Assembly: GCA_012845835.1 (NCBI GenBank)
Contig: JABAKD010000015.1
Location: forward strand, 7,345,974 to 7,409,973
Length of the DNA: 64,000 nt
From: Undaria pinnatifida
Lineage: Eukaryota; Sar; Phaeophyceae; Laminariales; Alariaceae
Direction of reading: 5' to 3'
Position numbers and translations under genes: made by a program. Below are positions 12,201-20,880 of the stretch, one piece after another (within the stretch, counting starts at the first letter, position 1; each line of letters begins with the position of its first letter). The notes under the pieces are model-generated. The model did not search any database. It was given only the letters and a program-made list of their open reading frames with translations, and was not told where the DNA came from.

Positions 12201-14478
12201 TAAACACTACTGCTCGAGGATACCCTAGCTATAAGCGAACGCACGTGTAAGGTTTTTCAGACTCGCGCGTAGCATTCATTAGCGATGTCTGTATGGCATG
12301 CCTGCCCCTGCCGACCTCGTGCCGACGTCGAGCCCTCCGAAGGGTTGTGGCTAGGGTTAGGGTTAGGATTAGGTCTGGGATCGGGTTGGTGTGGGCGCCA
12401 CACACGTCGTCTTGTGCAGACCTGCACATAGGGAGCCGCCATGCATACGAAGTATATCACTAGTGAATTTACGAGCAAATCTGAAAAACCTTACACGTAT
12501 ATACTTGCAAGTATTCGGTAAGTGGCTAGAAACAGCTGTGATGACATGTCTCCTTCCCTCTCCCCTGTGTTTCTCGCCACTTTATAGGGGGCAAGTCGAT
12601 TTACGGCCATAAGTTCGAGGACGAGAACTTCGAACTGAAGCACACCGGACCCGGCATCCTCTCCATGGCCAACGCTGGCCCTGGTACCAACGGTAGCCAG
12701 GTACGTCCTCCCTGCATTAAGCACTTTTGCTGTTTCGGGATCCAGGTGCAGCTACCAAACATATGACAGATGCGCTCTTACCAGCGACGTTTTCTTAGCG
12801 CGCAACCAGTGCGACGATAACTTCGCATGTCGACGATGCGTGCCACGATAAGGATAGAACGTTTTTGCTGAACCTTTCTCTGAATGACGGCGCTCCTTCA
12901 ACCCGTTTTAACCCGTTTTTGTCCGAGTGTCATTCTTGCTGTGGAGTCATCCCACGGTCTTGAGGTGCAGAGGACGTTTTGGAGCTCTTATCATAAGGAG
13001 CTCAATATCTGACCCGAAGCATGACTTCGAAGGCCTTCAACCGGGCAACCCCACCATCACGTCTTCGCGCTTATCCTAAAATAAACAAACCTGGTACTCC
13101 TTAAAGTACCGGACTAACCGGTAGCTACTCACTCGAGGAGCTCAACCGGTGACAAACCTTTGGTCTAACAACTGCAACACCTACCGTGGGATGGCTCTTG
13201 TTTGCCGAGTTTTTCGCTTATACCTAGGCCATGGGATTGTTTAGGCTATGGGATGGTTTATCGGGCTGTACTCTCATTTTTCTTTCATCATTTAGGTGAA
13301 GGCTACGGTAAGGGGATCACTTTTGGGGCGTTTTTTTGCGGTGGCTTGGGGTTACTCGCGCAAGTGACCCCCCCTGTTTCTTCGCGGTGTTGACGCCTTT
13401 ACAACTGGAAACCCGTTTTGTGGGTACAAAACTACTTGGAAATAGTGTAGGGAACGGTTTTGGGGGGCCTTACAGGGGTTAATATTTTTTTCGTGCTGTT
13501 TTAATTTTGCCTTGTGAATCCGCAACGGAATGGTAAGCTACGCTGTGGAAAAGAAAAGGACATGTATGTTTTTGTCCGTGAGGTAGAGAGTCACTCGCGC
13601 GACTGGCTCAAACCCAGCAGTGATAATGGGGGGCATTAACATCCTCCCTACCGTAGCCTTGGCCTGCTACAGCATAGAACTCCTCAAGGAGCCTAGGTGA
13701 AGGTGGATGCATCCCTACTCTGATCCCACCCGGACTCAAGCCCTCCAATCTGAACGTGGGTATATAAATAGCCGCCGGCAGGGCCCTTTTGCTGCCCTGA
13801 TCCCACGCCGACGTTAATCCTCCAAGAGTGAGGGTTTCCACCAAATGGCCACAGCCCAACGGGAACAATGCCAGACCTACGTATAGTGTTTCTGACCTGC
13901 GCCCATCGTAGAATTGGTTCTGTCGGCACACCAGCCATCGTAGAGTTGGTTTATGTCGGCACGCCCAGTCGATATTCAGCCGCACTTAACTATTACTTGC
14001 GTTGTCAACACCGACTTCTTGGGCGGAAGACACGTGATCTTCAGCGGCGAACTCTTTGGGGTCATAAACAGAAGCGCTGACCCAACCGGTGTTCAACCGC
14101 ATGTCCAATTCGAACGTGTTGCCTGTTTTTTTTTGTGCTTGTGCTTGTATGGTGCGTCGACGCCGTTTCTCACCTACAGTTTTCCATCTACAAAGCAAAT
14201 TCTTGAGGGTGTAAACATATGTGCTCACCCAATGGATACCCGACTGCATGTTGCGATATTTAACCGCATGAAACTGGTCATGTTGCCTTTTTCTTGTTGC
14301 TTACCGGCAGTTTTTCATCTGCACAGTCAAGACCGACTTCTTGGACGGAAGACACGTGGTCTTCGGCAAGGTTACCGAGGGCATGGATGTCATCGGCAAG
14401 CTCGAGGCGGTGGGCAGCTCTCCTCAGGGCACGACATCGGCACCCGTCGTCATCGAAGATTGTGGCGAAGTAGAATAA
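3199..14478 (+). CDS. Cyclophilin-type peptidyl-prolyl cis-trans isomerase (exons 3199-3283, 11533-11652, 12588-12700, 14311-14478)
   Basis: Cyclophilins catalyse cis-trans isomerisation of Xaa-Pro bonds and help protein folding. Four exons join in phase (1, then 1, then 0) to give about 162 residues, a single-domain cyclophilin A-like protein lacking only its first few residues. In order one sees [25 protein letters not shown] across the first junction, [62 protein letters not shown] and a C-terminus DCGEVE. By human CypA numbering, R55, F60, M61, Q63, A101, F113, L122 and H126 are present. W121 is Phe (TDFLDG). With no signal peptide or C-terminal extension seen, a cytosolic protein is likely. 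Intron 1 is 8.2 kb and packed with transposons and satellites. All introns seen are GT-AG. The reading frame is intact across all four exons, so I judge it functional. The ATG exon is missing from my reading. Confidence 0.93.
3740..6330 (+). repeat. Array of hairpin-forming repeat units, alternating long and short
   Basis: A spacer block beginning ttggagat (near 3743, 4195, 4384, 4838, 5033 and, diverged, 5483) recurs in one orientation at alternating spacings of about 455 and 190 bp. After each spacer comes a block starting atgtcggggatgatgcggc. In long units this block is followed by its own reverse complement (for example 3880-4020 against 4025-4165), a near-palindrome of about 300 bp centred on gtgggctaa/tagcccac. 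In short units only the first 60 or so bases of the arm remain. The array ends in a unique-looking tail (6120-6330) that recurs inverted at 60220-60420. Confidence 0.8.
5830..5990 (+). repeat. Dispersed repeat R6, copy 1
   Basis: Matches 16255-16410: ggcggctttrgga, then catctttccrtagacgt, tcgctcggcgtt, actctacc and cgtccgaggg-type blocks in the same order. It sits inside the last hairpin unit of the array. Function unknown. Confidence 0.5.
7543..8087 (+). pseudogene. Reverse transcriptase fragment of LINE-A
   Basis: This is the palm and thumb region of a non-LTR reverse transcriptase. It has a frameshift near 7630-7640, an in-frame stop before 7700 and a His in place of the first Asp of the FADD active-site pair. 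The equivalent part of the second copy is at 23954-24241 (minus). It encodes no active enzyme. Confidence 0.8.
8879..9310. repeat. Long inverted repeat inserted in LINE-A
   Basis: The left arm starts acattgtgaccaccgtggg (8884) and the right arm ends with its reverse complement at 9310. The arms are about 150-190 bp and include cgcgatccaaacggaaccgcggg against its complement at 9236-9260. The centre holds a further repeat, ttgcttggcaccgag (twice on the plus strand and once inverted). Both flanks carry the same direct repeat gaygtctycgcttcgacatcgg (8839 and 9312). This is the shape of a foldback or MITE-like element. Confidence 0.8.
9313..9606 (+). pseudogene. LINE-A C-terminal fragment
   Basis: Carries [34 protein letters not shown] and [12 protein letters not shown]. 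It is highly similar to the minus-strand frame at 22261-22803. The block upstream that holds CPCG/CET-type residues in the other copy is missing here. Confidence 0.75.
10201..10870 (+). repeat. Tandem repeat of about 170-240 bp, four partial units
   Basis: Unit starts at 10201, 10372, 10587 and 10824 share ccgggtcgataccgcc-cgcacggtgtggaaacccc. The middle of each unit has catcggctgat-gctggttggct, gcgcggcgagagtt and cccgggaaggataa. The units are diverged and differ in length. No coding potential is recognised. Confidence 0.85.
10935..11100. repeat. CAG/TAG-type trinucleotide tract
   Basis: Degenerate agtagcagt-type repeat with interruptions, between the tandem repeat above and the second cyclophilin exon. 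It explains the Leu-rich minus-strand frame here. Confidence 0.8.
11533..11652 (+). CDS. Cyclophilin exon with [15 protein letters not shown]
   Basis: Acceptor gttcag ends at 11532 and the donor GTAAAAG starts at 11653. It is 120 nt, phase 1 to phase 1. It carries the catalytic Arg (HRIIP) and the F-M-x-Q residues of the isomerase pocket. Confidence 0.92.
11730..11795 (-). repeat. 'Box' repeat R7, cyclophilin intron copy
   Basis: Minus-strand copy of a roughly 65 bp dispersed box. The core reads gcttgcaaagatgagtatcg, then a gaatt-cgtcgaactcacagc-type block. Here it is diverged (gcttgcaaatatcaattccg). See the R7 finding for the other copies. Confidence 0.6.
12348..12378 (+). repeat. Short interstitial telomere-like repeat
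   Basis: About four TTAGGG-like units (ctagggttagggttagg) inside cyclophilin intron 2. A reverse-strand relative lies at 57566-57603. Confidence 0.7.
12588..12700 (+). CDS. Cyclophilin exon with [11 protein letters not shown]
   Basis: Acceptor tttatag ends at 12587 and the donor GTACGT starts at 12701. It is 113 nt; its first two bases complete the Gly codon begun at 11652. It encodes [21 protein letters not shown] and [12 protein letters not shown]. Ala of MANAG is the A101 equivalent. Confidence 0.93.
12890..13195 (-). repeat. Dispersed repeat R3, cyclophilin intron copy
   Basis: Reverse-complement relative of 53370-53600, 56470-56810 and 56980-57130. Shared blocks are gagctcctc/gaggagctca with accggt, ggtttgt, cttcgaagtcatg, ctcagaaac-type and gtgggatgactc. 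The copies are highly diverged. It lies inside the intron before the last cyclophilin exon. Confidence 0.5.
13388..13480 (-). repeat. Dispersed repeat R4, copy 1
   Basis: Minus-strand copy of a block seen on the plus strand at 24600-24670, 30680-30765 and 57250-57335: ccccaaaa, then ttccaagtattt, then cgaaaacgggtttccagttgtaaa. About 80 bp, clearly diverged. Confidence 0.55.
13985..14066 (+). pseudogene. Decayed copy of the 5' part of the last cyclophilin exon
   Basis: Reads caacaccgacttcttggg-cggaagacacgtgatcttc, almost the same as 14329-14370 of the true exon. It lacks a proper acceptor and the Phe-Phe-Ile start is lost. A further scrap, ttttccatctac, is at 14178. This is a tandem duplication of the exon edge within the intron just before the true exon. 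Confidence 0.8.
14311..14478 (+). CDS. Cyclophilin last exon with stop
   Basis: Acceptor ccggcag ends at 14310. It is 168 nt in phase 0: [19 protein letters not shown], a [13 protein letters not shown] helix region, [10 protein letters not shown], then TAA at 14476-14478. The Trp of CypA position 121 is Phe here. His126 is kept. Confidence 0.93.
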   Translation, partial: FFICTVKTDFLDGRHVVFGKVTEGMDVIGKLEAVGSSPQGTTSAPVVIEDCGEVE

Positions 14479-14527
14479 AAAAAATGCAGTACTACGCACG
14501 TAGCGCGGGTCCGTTTGGCACTCCCAA

Positions 14528-14920
14528 ATAGGTTGATTGGTAGTCCCGAGACGTTGTTTGGTAGTGCTGAGCAGTTTGATATTGGTAGTCCCGAGCAGGG
14601 TAATTGGTAGCCCCAAACAAGTGGATTGACAGTCCCGAGCAGGTTGACTGGTAGTTCCAAAAGCTGATTGGTAGTCCCGAGCAGATTGGTAGTGCCGAGT
14701 AAGTTATCTTGCCGGCCGCTCAATTTGTGTGTTGTTTCTTGAGCTTGAGGCGTGGCTTCGCGAGTTGTCCGATAACTGTGTGCGTTGCTCTGGGCTCTTG
14801 AGATCCAATTGGCAGCCCCCAGCAGATTAATTGGTTGTCCTGTGCATGTTATCTTGCCGGCGGCTACTCTGGATTGTTTATTTGTTCTCGCGTGGCTTCG
14901 CGAGTTGTCCACGGACAGCT
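14528..14920 (+). repeat. Minisatellite with a ttggtagtcccgagcag core
   Basis: About nine units of 20-35 bp (14528-14710), immediately after the cyclophilin stop. A longer duplicated block containing cttgccgg and cgtggcttcgcgagttgtcc follows, in two copies (14705-14775 and 14848-14910). Confidence 0.8.
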
Positions 14921-15030
14921 GAGGACGTGTGGGACGACCCGCTATAATAGTTGATACGTCAGGGGGTTGTGTACCACGAGAAAAGTTTGACAACAAGTCA
15001 ACTGTTTAATAGCGCACCTTCACCTGCATC

Positions 15031-15205
15031 CACGATTCGTACGGCAGTGATAACTGCATTGAAATTCGCGCCAGGACTTCGTTAACGTGGCCTCGCCACG
15101 TGAGCCGTACGCGCCGTTGATTCGACGGCAGTGATAGTTGCATTGAAATTCGCGCCGGGACTTCGTTGACGTGGCCTCGCCACATGAGCAGTACACGCCG
15201 CTTAT
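15031..15205 (+). repeat. Direct tandem duplication, two units of about 87 bp
   Basis: Both units contain cggcagtgata, tgcattgaaattcgcgcc, ggacttcgtt and acgtggcctcgccac. The similarity is high, so the duplication is fairly recent. Confidence 0.85.
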
Positions 15206-15879
15206 GATCGAACACGCAAGGACTACTTCTTGCCTGGCGAGTCGAAGGCGTTTTCGTGTACACGAACAAACGATGGCTTCAATGTGAAATGCGGTTTAAG
15301 AAAACGAGGCTACGTCGACGGCTGCTGCTGTATGCTCCATGTTATGTACTCTACATCAGCCATCCGAAGAGTGTCAGACGGATTGACACGACCGGGGCCC
15401 GTTATGGGGTGCAGCGCGTGCGTGGGGCGTGCTGTGTTGTGCGCGTATGCCGTGGTCTCGCTCCCCAGTCTCCAAGCCACACCGTCCAGATCGTCTACCG
15501 CAAAAAAATAGCGTCTTCTGGCTTCCTGTTATGCTCTGGTTGGCTCTAGGTAGAGTACCCCGAAACATCTAAGGGGGCGTGGAAAATAAAGCTGCTCCTC
15601 CGTCTGTTGCAGGTTTGTGTGTACGCTGACTCGCTGGTGCGTATCTACTGCAAAAAACTGTGCGCTGCGAGCAGCAGCAGCAGCAGTTGCCAAAGCACAC
15701 TGCGCTATGATCGATTTTGCTGCCACACCCTGCCGACCCTCCACCGCACATGGGCACACGCCTATACTGACCTTCACGGTGGCCTCGCGCTGAAGTGGTG
15801 TTGCCACATGTGCCGTCTGCCTTGGCGAGATAACTAGTTGTGACGCCAACAACATGTTGCTCGATCATCTCTTAATACT

Positions 15880-16500
15880 GCTGTAGTACGGGTACGCCGT
15901 ACACAGCAGCTATGATGACCTGATCGGTGATGGTCTATTGCCTCATGCTATGTGGCTCAACCGCCCGAAATGCCTAAGGCTATCCTGGCCGTACCGATTA
16001 ATACCGGAGTCACGGCGTTTCAGGCGATCCAGCACGCCAGGATAATTTACTGCCGAATAACTGCTCGAACTACTGCTGCTGTACGCCGTACGCAGCAGCT
16101 ATGATGACGTGATGGATCGTACTTTACTGCCTCACGCGATAAGCTCCAGCCACCCGAAACTGCCTGAGATTATCGTGGCCGTACCGATGCCGTATAACAA
16201 ACAAGAGAGCACGCACCCTACGATGAATTCAGAGACGGTGTGCTTCAAAACTAGGGGGGCTGTCACATGACGCAAATGGCGGCTTTAGGAAGACACCGTT
16301 GACCGTTGACATCTTTCCGTAGACGTCGTTCGGCGTTTGCACTCTCCCCGTGGTCGAGGAAATTCGTTGTAAAATTCGTCCAAGGGCTATGTGTCATATG
16401 CTGTCCTAAACGGCAACTACGGGAGACTTGGCGTTTCTGGCGATCAGCACGCCAGGCACTCCAACGCGCCAGGAGTATTTATTGCCGAAAAAGTGTATAA
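15880..16500 (+). repeat. Tandem repeat of about 200 bp, three units, with repeat R6 copy 2
   Basis: Units share cagcagctatgatgac, tactgcctca, tatcctggccgtaccgat and ggcgtttctggcgatc-agcacgccagg. The third unit (from about 16400) is partial and follows repeat R6 copy 2 (16255-16410). No gene was recognised from 15210 to 16700. Confidence 0.7.
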
Positions 16501-16725
16501 ACGAAAAAAATCAACAAACATCGAATCGGGACATTTTCAAACACTGAACCCAAGCAAACTCGAGATCTTCTAATCACTACAGAAACAAGAGCGCTCAATC
16601 GCCCGAGTACCGAGAACGCTTTACCTCTTTGCATTGATATCCACATTTTTTTAGGCACGCTACGTGTAATCTTGTGGGATATGCTTTGCAGTCCGAAAGC
16701 GTTAAACCAGAGGCCTGCCTTAATA

Positions 16726-17247
16726 TTAATAGTCTCCGTTTTCTTCCTGGCCACGCTCAGAATCAAAAAGCGACGCGATGGACAAGGCCTCGTCTGCTGG
16801 CGATATATGTTGCACACCACTTGCGGAGCCTTCAATGTCAACCCCCTCCTGTAAATTCGCGCCTTGTTGAGGTTCCATGAAACCCCTACTACTGCCCAAA
16901 CCGTTCGAGGTTACGCCGCACCCTCCCCCCCCAACGGCTTGCGCTGGCGGTGTATATCGCACGCCACTTGGGGGGGCTTCACCGCTACCCCCCTCCTGAT
17001 AATTAATGCTTCCTTGGGCTCCCATTAAACCACTACTACAGCGCGAAGCGCTTGACGTTCGGCCGCACCCACTTCCCCCAGCGGCTGGTGATTGCGCCGC
17101 TACTCGTAGTCGTTGCTCGCACGATTCCGGCCGAGAGGATTCCGAGAAAATTCCGGTATCGAGATAGGTTCGTATTTCTTCGGACAATGCGTTCTTGCGA
17201 CACTCCCAACGTTCGTTCTCGGGGATTTTCTGACAGAGGGCAGGCAC
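16726..17247 (-). CDS. Hypothetical ORF with two internal repeats
   Basis: A 173-codon open frame of fairly non-repetitive composition. It has a helical-looking start (ERWECRKNALSEEIRTYL), then two similar segments of about 45 residues, each running GG-GCG-TS, SSGLMGAQG or SSRGFMEPQ, QEG, SG and V-(Q/R)-(Y/H)-(T/I)-(S/P)PA, ending in an acidic tail. The repeat is visible in DNA too (16810-16900 against 16940-17030). I do not recognise the family. It may be an exon of an unseen gene or part of a transposon. A GGAC-type microsatellite lies directly at its 5' side (17250-17285). Confidence 0.3.
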   Translation of the reverse strand: MPALCQKIPENERWECRKNALSEEIRTYLDTGIFSESSRPESCEQRLRVAAQSPAAGGSGCGRTSSASRCSSGLMGAQGSINYQEGGSGEAPPSGVRYTPPAQAVGGGGCGVTSNGLGSSRGFMEPQQGANLQEGVDIEGSASGVQHISPADEALSIASLFDSERGQEENGDY

Positions 17248-17249
17248 CA

Positions 17250-17285
17250 GACGGACGGACGGACGGGCGGACGGACGGGCGGGAA
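17250..17285. repeat. (GGAC)n microsatellite
   Basis: About eight tetranucleotide units of ggac/gggc. Confidence 0.85.
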
Positions 17286-17500
17286 TTGTATTCTTCGCCG
17301 TTTGCTCTTCAGCTCAATTGACTATTATACATAACTCGCTCCAGGAGCTTATAATCTGGACGATGTTCTGATCTCCTGAAAAAGCGACGCTTGCTACTTT
17401 AGGGGTAGCATTTGTCGTCCAAAATAAACCTGACTGACGGGGCTCATCAATTGATTGAGAAAACTACTAAATATCTTTCGAATGCCGTTTGTGCTACAGT

Positions 17501-17677
17501 GGGTACCACCTCCATTTAAGAGCACCCGAGGTTAGAGGATTCGGGACTTGAGAGCGGTGAAATCGGCATGTTCCGCCACACTAAAAGCCATACATTTCCC
17601 AATACATGTAAGGGTAATGTTTAGTTAACAACAACTAAATCGGCCTGTCACGGGATGCTCTTAAAATCGGGGTACCC
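17501..17677. mobile_element. MITE-like element M1, copy 1 (177 bp)
   Basis: Terminal inverted repeats of about 28 bp: left gggtacc, then atttaagagcaccc; right gggatgctcttaaaat, then ggggtaccc. The internal part has cggcatgtyccgcca. A second copy is at 46211-46384 with the same ends and the same internal block. No ORF, so non-autonomous. Confidence 0.75.
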
Positions 17678-18340
17678 ATCGTACACTATGTTCTTCATAT
17701 TACCGGTATTTTTACTTTTTTTTATTTCGTCGGGACGCGTTTATGGCCTGTTTTGGGACCATGGGGATCTATTTCAGGGAAATGAGCGAATAACATCGTC
17801 AGCATCATATTTGCTGCGGTGCGCTTATTGTGTATTTTGTCACTGGTACTTGTTTTTAATCCATTGCCACGCTCTTCGGCCCTTTTTTGTGACAACGGGC
17901 TAGATTTCAGAAAAATGGTCTCATAATGTGATAACTCCATCATCATTATCAAAGAGCTGGCGCAAGGACGCCGGCAGATGTTGGTCCACGGTGAAAGTCA
18001 ATCACTTGCTTTAAATCTTGACCAACATCACAAGCAGTGCCTCATAGGGCTGCCAGTTGGTTGGATTTGACAGCTAGTTTTCGAAAAAAGTAACCCAGCT
18101 TACCAGTTTCAAGTCTCACCCGGCTTGTTCACTTGGGAATCACCCATACTCACGACTGGGACTGTTTCTTTTCCTTGCTATAGAAACCCTTTCGGGCCAT
18201 CAGACGGGAAAACGCGACCAAATTATATGACGACTACAACACAGGGTACAAGATATAGCGTTTCAATCGTTTGGATTACTTCTCCCGTTAGTGGTCCTGC
18301 CCCAAACCATACAGTGGCTGGAAGAGGAAACCAACCTCGA
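17678..18340. other. Presumed continuation of the ankyrin gene (minus strand) or its intron; nothing recognised
   Basis: I looked on the minus strand for the exon that should follow the ankyrin repeat (in ABTB1 relatives a CEANTFDGERCLYGAL-type block) and did not find it. Confidence 0.4.
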
Positions 18341-18344
18341 GACT

Positions 18345-18420
18345 CCCGCAGGCTCGAACCGCCACGAGATGGACACCGCTGGCGCCTCCGCGCAGCATCG
18401 TCTTGTATTAGCACGCATAT
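18345..18420 (-). pseudogene. Decayed copy of the ankyrin exon edge and adjoining intron
   Basis: On the minus strand this matches the end of the exon at 18526-18627 and continues into the intron match at 18280-18345 (ctcgtgg, gttcg, gcyt-cggg, tcgaggt, ggtttcc, ggccagt-type blocks). The donor GT of the true exon is GC here and the ankyrin residues are mostly lost. Confidence 0.7.
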
Positions 18421-18525
18421 TAATTATTGTTCAGTTAACTACATCTGTTCTTAGTGATCCCGTCCAAAACACGCAACTGGCCGGGAGGGGAAACCCACCT
18501 CGACACCCCCGTAAGCACGAATTAC

Positions 18526-18627
18526 CACGAGATCCGCGACGTCGACATGTCCGCACAGGCACGCGTAGTACAGGGGGTTCCTTCCGAAGGCGTCATCCCT
18601 CCTCAAGTCTAACCTGTTGGCGAGATC
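18526..18627 (-). CDS. ABTB1-like gene, exon B (ankyrin repeat)
   Basis: Exactly 102 nt, phase 0 on both sides. It carries most of one ankyrin repeat (DAFGRNPLYYACLCGH). An upstream in-frame stop before 18640 shows that the exon must begin near the CCAAG acceptor. Confidence 0.7.
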
Positions 18628-19652
18628 CTTGGAAGACGCGTCCCCAACACGCGTCGGTAATGGTTAGTGTAGTGTGTGCTATCTCTGATATTGTGCGCAA
18701 ATCGCGTAAAACACAACAAACAAAAAATGGAAACGGACGGTATTGCAGTCGTCAGCTGAGGGGCCTCGCCAGTCAGATTGTTTTGGGCCCAAAAGTGACA
18801 CCCCTACGGTAGCATGCTTCGACTCAATGAACAACCCGATGGCCTTAGACTAACGACCACCACTGATGAACAGTCCGACCGCCAGGACAAACAACGACCA
18901 ATTAATGTTAAACCCTTACAGTATTCAGACGATACATTGTTGGGTGGTTTCATCACTTGAGGAACCCCCCCCGTCCGTCCGAAGTACTTTGGCCGAAAAC
19001 GTTAATGCCCCTGTCGTGCGCACGAATCCCGTCCCACCTTGATCGCGGACGCGTCTCCTTTCTTGGCTGCCATGCACGCTGCGTTCACTAAGTCCCGAAC
19101 GTCGACAGGATCCCCCCGAACGGCATCAGCGCCATTTTCGACAAAGGCTCCTCGCGCACATCCAAGCTGTTGTTGCTGGTCGATTTCTTCCCCCCTCTCA
19201 CCGTGGGGGGTATCCTCCCTCCCGTCTTGGTGTCGTCCGCACATTTCTGTCGTTACTGTGCCCGTGTCCGGTACATCTCGGATCTCATCCGTGTTCTCGT
19301 TTTCTCTTCGAGGGGATGTACCGCGCCCTCTCGAGGTTAAATTTGAAACAGCACTGTTTTCACGGGGTGTGTGAGAATAAGGATCTTCTAGAAACGCCAA
19401 GATGGAAGGCCAATGAACCAATCGAAGGTCTTCTTCTTCTGCTGCTGCCGCGGGTGTTGCATTGTTTGGACGGGTTGTTTTGGCGGACTGAAGGCGGCGC
19501 TCTTCTGGGTGATAGTCTTGGTTCGCCAATGCGCGAATCGCTTGGTCACCCGCAGTCACCCCTACTTCCCTCAGAGCAGCCGACACAGCGGAGGCGGTCG
19601 CCCAACTACCACCTTTCTGTATGTACACCGTCAGCACAGAAGTAGGATTCAT
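18526..19652 (-). CDS. Ankyrin-repeat protein resembling ABTB1, N-terminal part (exons 19652-19038 and 18627-18526)
   Basis: Two exons join in phase 0. The first (205 codons) starts at ATG 19652, an assumed start because the upstream frame is only a Pro-rich C tract. It encodes GSWATASAVSAALREVGV, a charged low-complexity middle, then DLVNAACMAAKKGDASAIK, typical of the start of an ankyrin repeat. The second exon (34 codons) reads LDLRRDDAFGRNPLYYACLCGH then VDVADLV, an ankyrin unit. PLYYACLCGH is the hallmark of ankyrin-BTB proteins of the ABTB1 type, which act as substrate adaptors or are thought to work in ubiquitination. Splice sites are donor GTGGGA at 19037, acceptor ttccaag at 18628 and donor GTAATT at 18525. 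The BTB half is not seen. The roughly 180-residue N-terminal extension differs from ABTB1. Whether the gene is intact further on is unknown. Confidence 0.65.
19038..19652 (-). CDS. ABTB1-like gene, exon A
   Basis: Ends ...KKGDASAIK at an AAG/GTGGGA donor. The middle has Gln, Glu and Arg-rich low complexity. The region just 5' of the assumed ATG is a minus-strand C-rich polypyrimidine tract, so an acceptor at the tacatacag near 19629 is an alternative to the ATG. That would make this an internal exon. Confidence 0.6.
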
Positions 19653-19659
19653 GTTAATC

Positions 19660-19800
19660 GAAGTTGGAGGGGTAGGAGGGGGGAGGGAGGGGGGGGGAAG
19701 GGATTGCGGGGGAGGGGGGGGGGGGGGGGGTGGACGGGGCGGGAGGTAAGAGGTGGGAAATTTGAGGAGGAGGGGGGGGGGGAGGAAGGGGTGGGAGGTA
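19660..19800. repeat. Strongly strand-asymmetric G-rich tract
   Basis: Plus strand is nearly pure G and A with runs of G up to about 14. On the minus (gene) strand it is a long C/T tract directly before exon A. Confidence 0.9.
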
Positions 19801-19886
19801 GCGAATGAGAAAGAAGTCATCCACCAGCGGTATGGATTTTTAGCAAGACACATGTTCTGTAGCTGGTAATATACTCTGAGCAAGGC

Positions 19887-20390
19887 TCAAACCATGTTGT
19901 GGCACCAACTCACGATGGAACACCGCTGGAATGAACACCTCAAGCGTGCAAGGCTCGAGTCCAGCCCGGAGTGGCGGTTGTTGTTGTACATCTGGATCAT
20001 CACGTTTTCTCGCGCTCGCACTCGCTTCTCCCGTCGCCGTTGCTTTCTCTCGGCGACTCCTTTTGCAATACTAACAGAGCGACGCGGGGAAGACTCTGAG
20101 CACAAAGAAAATTCTGATATTTGTAGGAGCCCCGCTACCTTGCTTGGGCAGTAATCTCGATAACCGCTCGTCTGCGCTGGTAAAGATAGCAAAGGTTTGT
20201 CTTTGCCGCTGTCCATTCCGACGCTGCCCAGGCAGACCTCCATGGTAGGAGAACCCGCGCAAATCTGCGGAAGAGAAGATTGACGAATCAGAGCAAGGCG
20301 ACTCGTAACCCAGTCAAAAGGAGAGGAATATGCCGCTTCCGGAATCGAAGGCGGGGTACTCTGCTGTTTGGTTGAATCCGGCAGAATCAC
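19887..20390 (-). CDS. Possible exon or ORF upstream of the ABTB1-like gene
   Basis: A 167-codon open frame with balanced composition and a Lys/Arg-rich stretch (ERKQRRREKRVRARENV), same strand as the ankyrin gene and about 240 bp 5' of it. It could be an upstream exon. No family recognised and no clear splice pairing. Confidence 0.25.
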   Translation of the reverse strand: MILPDSTKQQSTPPSIPEAAYSSPFDWVTSRLALIRQSSLPQICAGSPTMEVCLGSVGMDSGKDKPLLSLPAQTSGYRDYCPSKVAGLLQISEFSLCSESSPRRSVSIAKGVAERKQRRREKRVRARENVMIQMYNNNRHSGLDSSLARLRCSFQRCSIVSWCHNMV

Positions 20391-20649
20391 CGTTATTGTT
20401 CTATGCTCTGGTAGTAAGCCATCATCAGTGGCTAGAGTATATCAAAGTTTCGAGAGTCGAGCACTAGGAGGTAGGCCCACGGAGGAGTGCAAGACACAGT
20501 ACCGCCGAGTAGGTGGTAGCGATCAGAGCAGCAGGTGATGGTAGCCGGCTAGCGACCAAACGATTGGCTCACTCTTAGGCCCACGTTGGAGGGCAAAGGG
20601 CGGTACCACCAAAGAGGCTGTGCGATCAGAGCAGCAAGTTTTAATGTGG

Positions 20650-20880
20650 CATGATTGGTAGAGGGGACAGATTACCTTCTTGCGGATCAGTCTATTCAAC
20701 AGGTTCTTGAGGTTTTCTCGCGTGTGCTCGTTTCTTAGAGACAGAAGAAGGTTGATTCTCCGGCGGCAAGACCACCACGGTTAATTTCGTCCTTTTGCAC
20801 GAATGCCTTCCTAGACATACAAAGTGTACCAATTATCCGGCACCTCACGTACCTATCAGCCTTCTAAGGTAATGTCACAC
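20650..20880 (+). repeat. Dispersed repeat R5, copy 1
   Basis: Diverged match to 21645-21910: tgattggtaga-gggacaga, cttcttgc, ggttcttgagg, cgtgt, acagaagaag, gcacraatgcc, ctagayatac and ccttcyaaggtaa in the same order. About two bases in three agree. Confidence 0.6.

Noticed and set aside
17130-17247. ERWECRKNALSEEIRTYL as the next exon of the ABTB1-like gene (compare ERCLYGALSDPIR)
   Set aside because: Only scattered identities with two extra residues, no proper splice phase shown, and the rest of the frame is unlike BTB proteins.
19653-19883. Pro-rich N-terminal extension of the ABTB1-like frame up to 19883
   Set aside because: It is a homopolymer-like C tract on the gene strand, better explained as a polypyrimidine tract or promoter sequence than coding.
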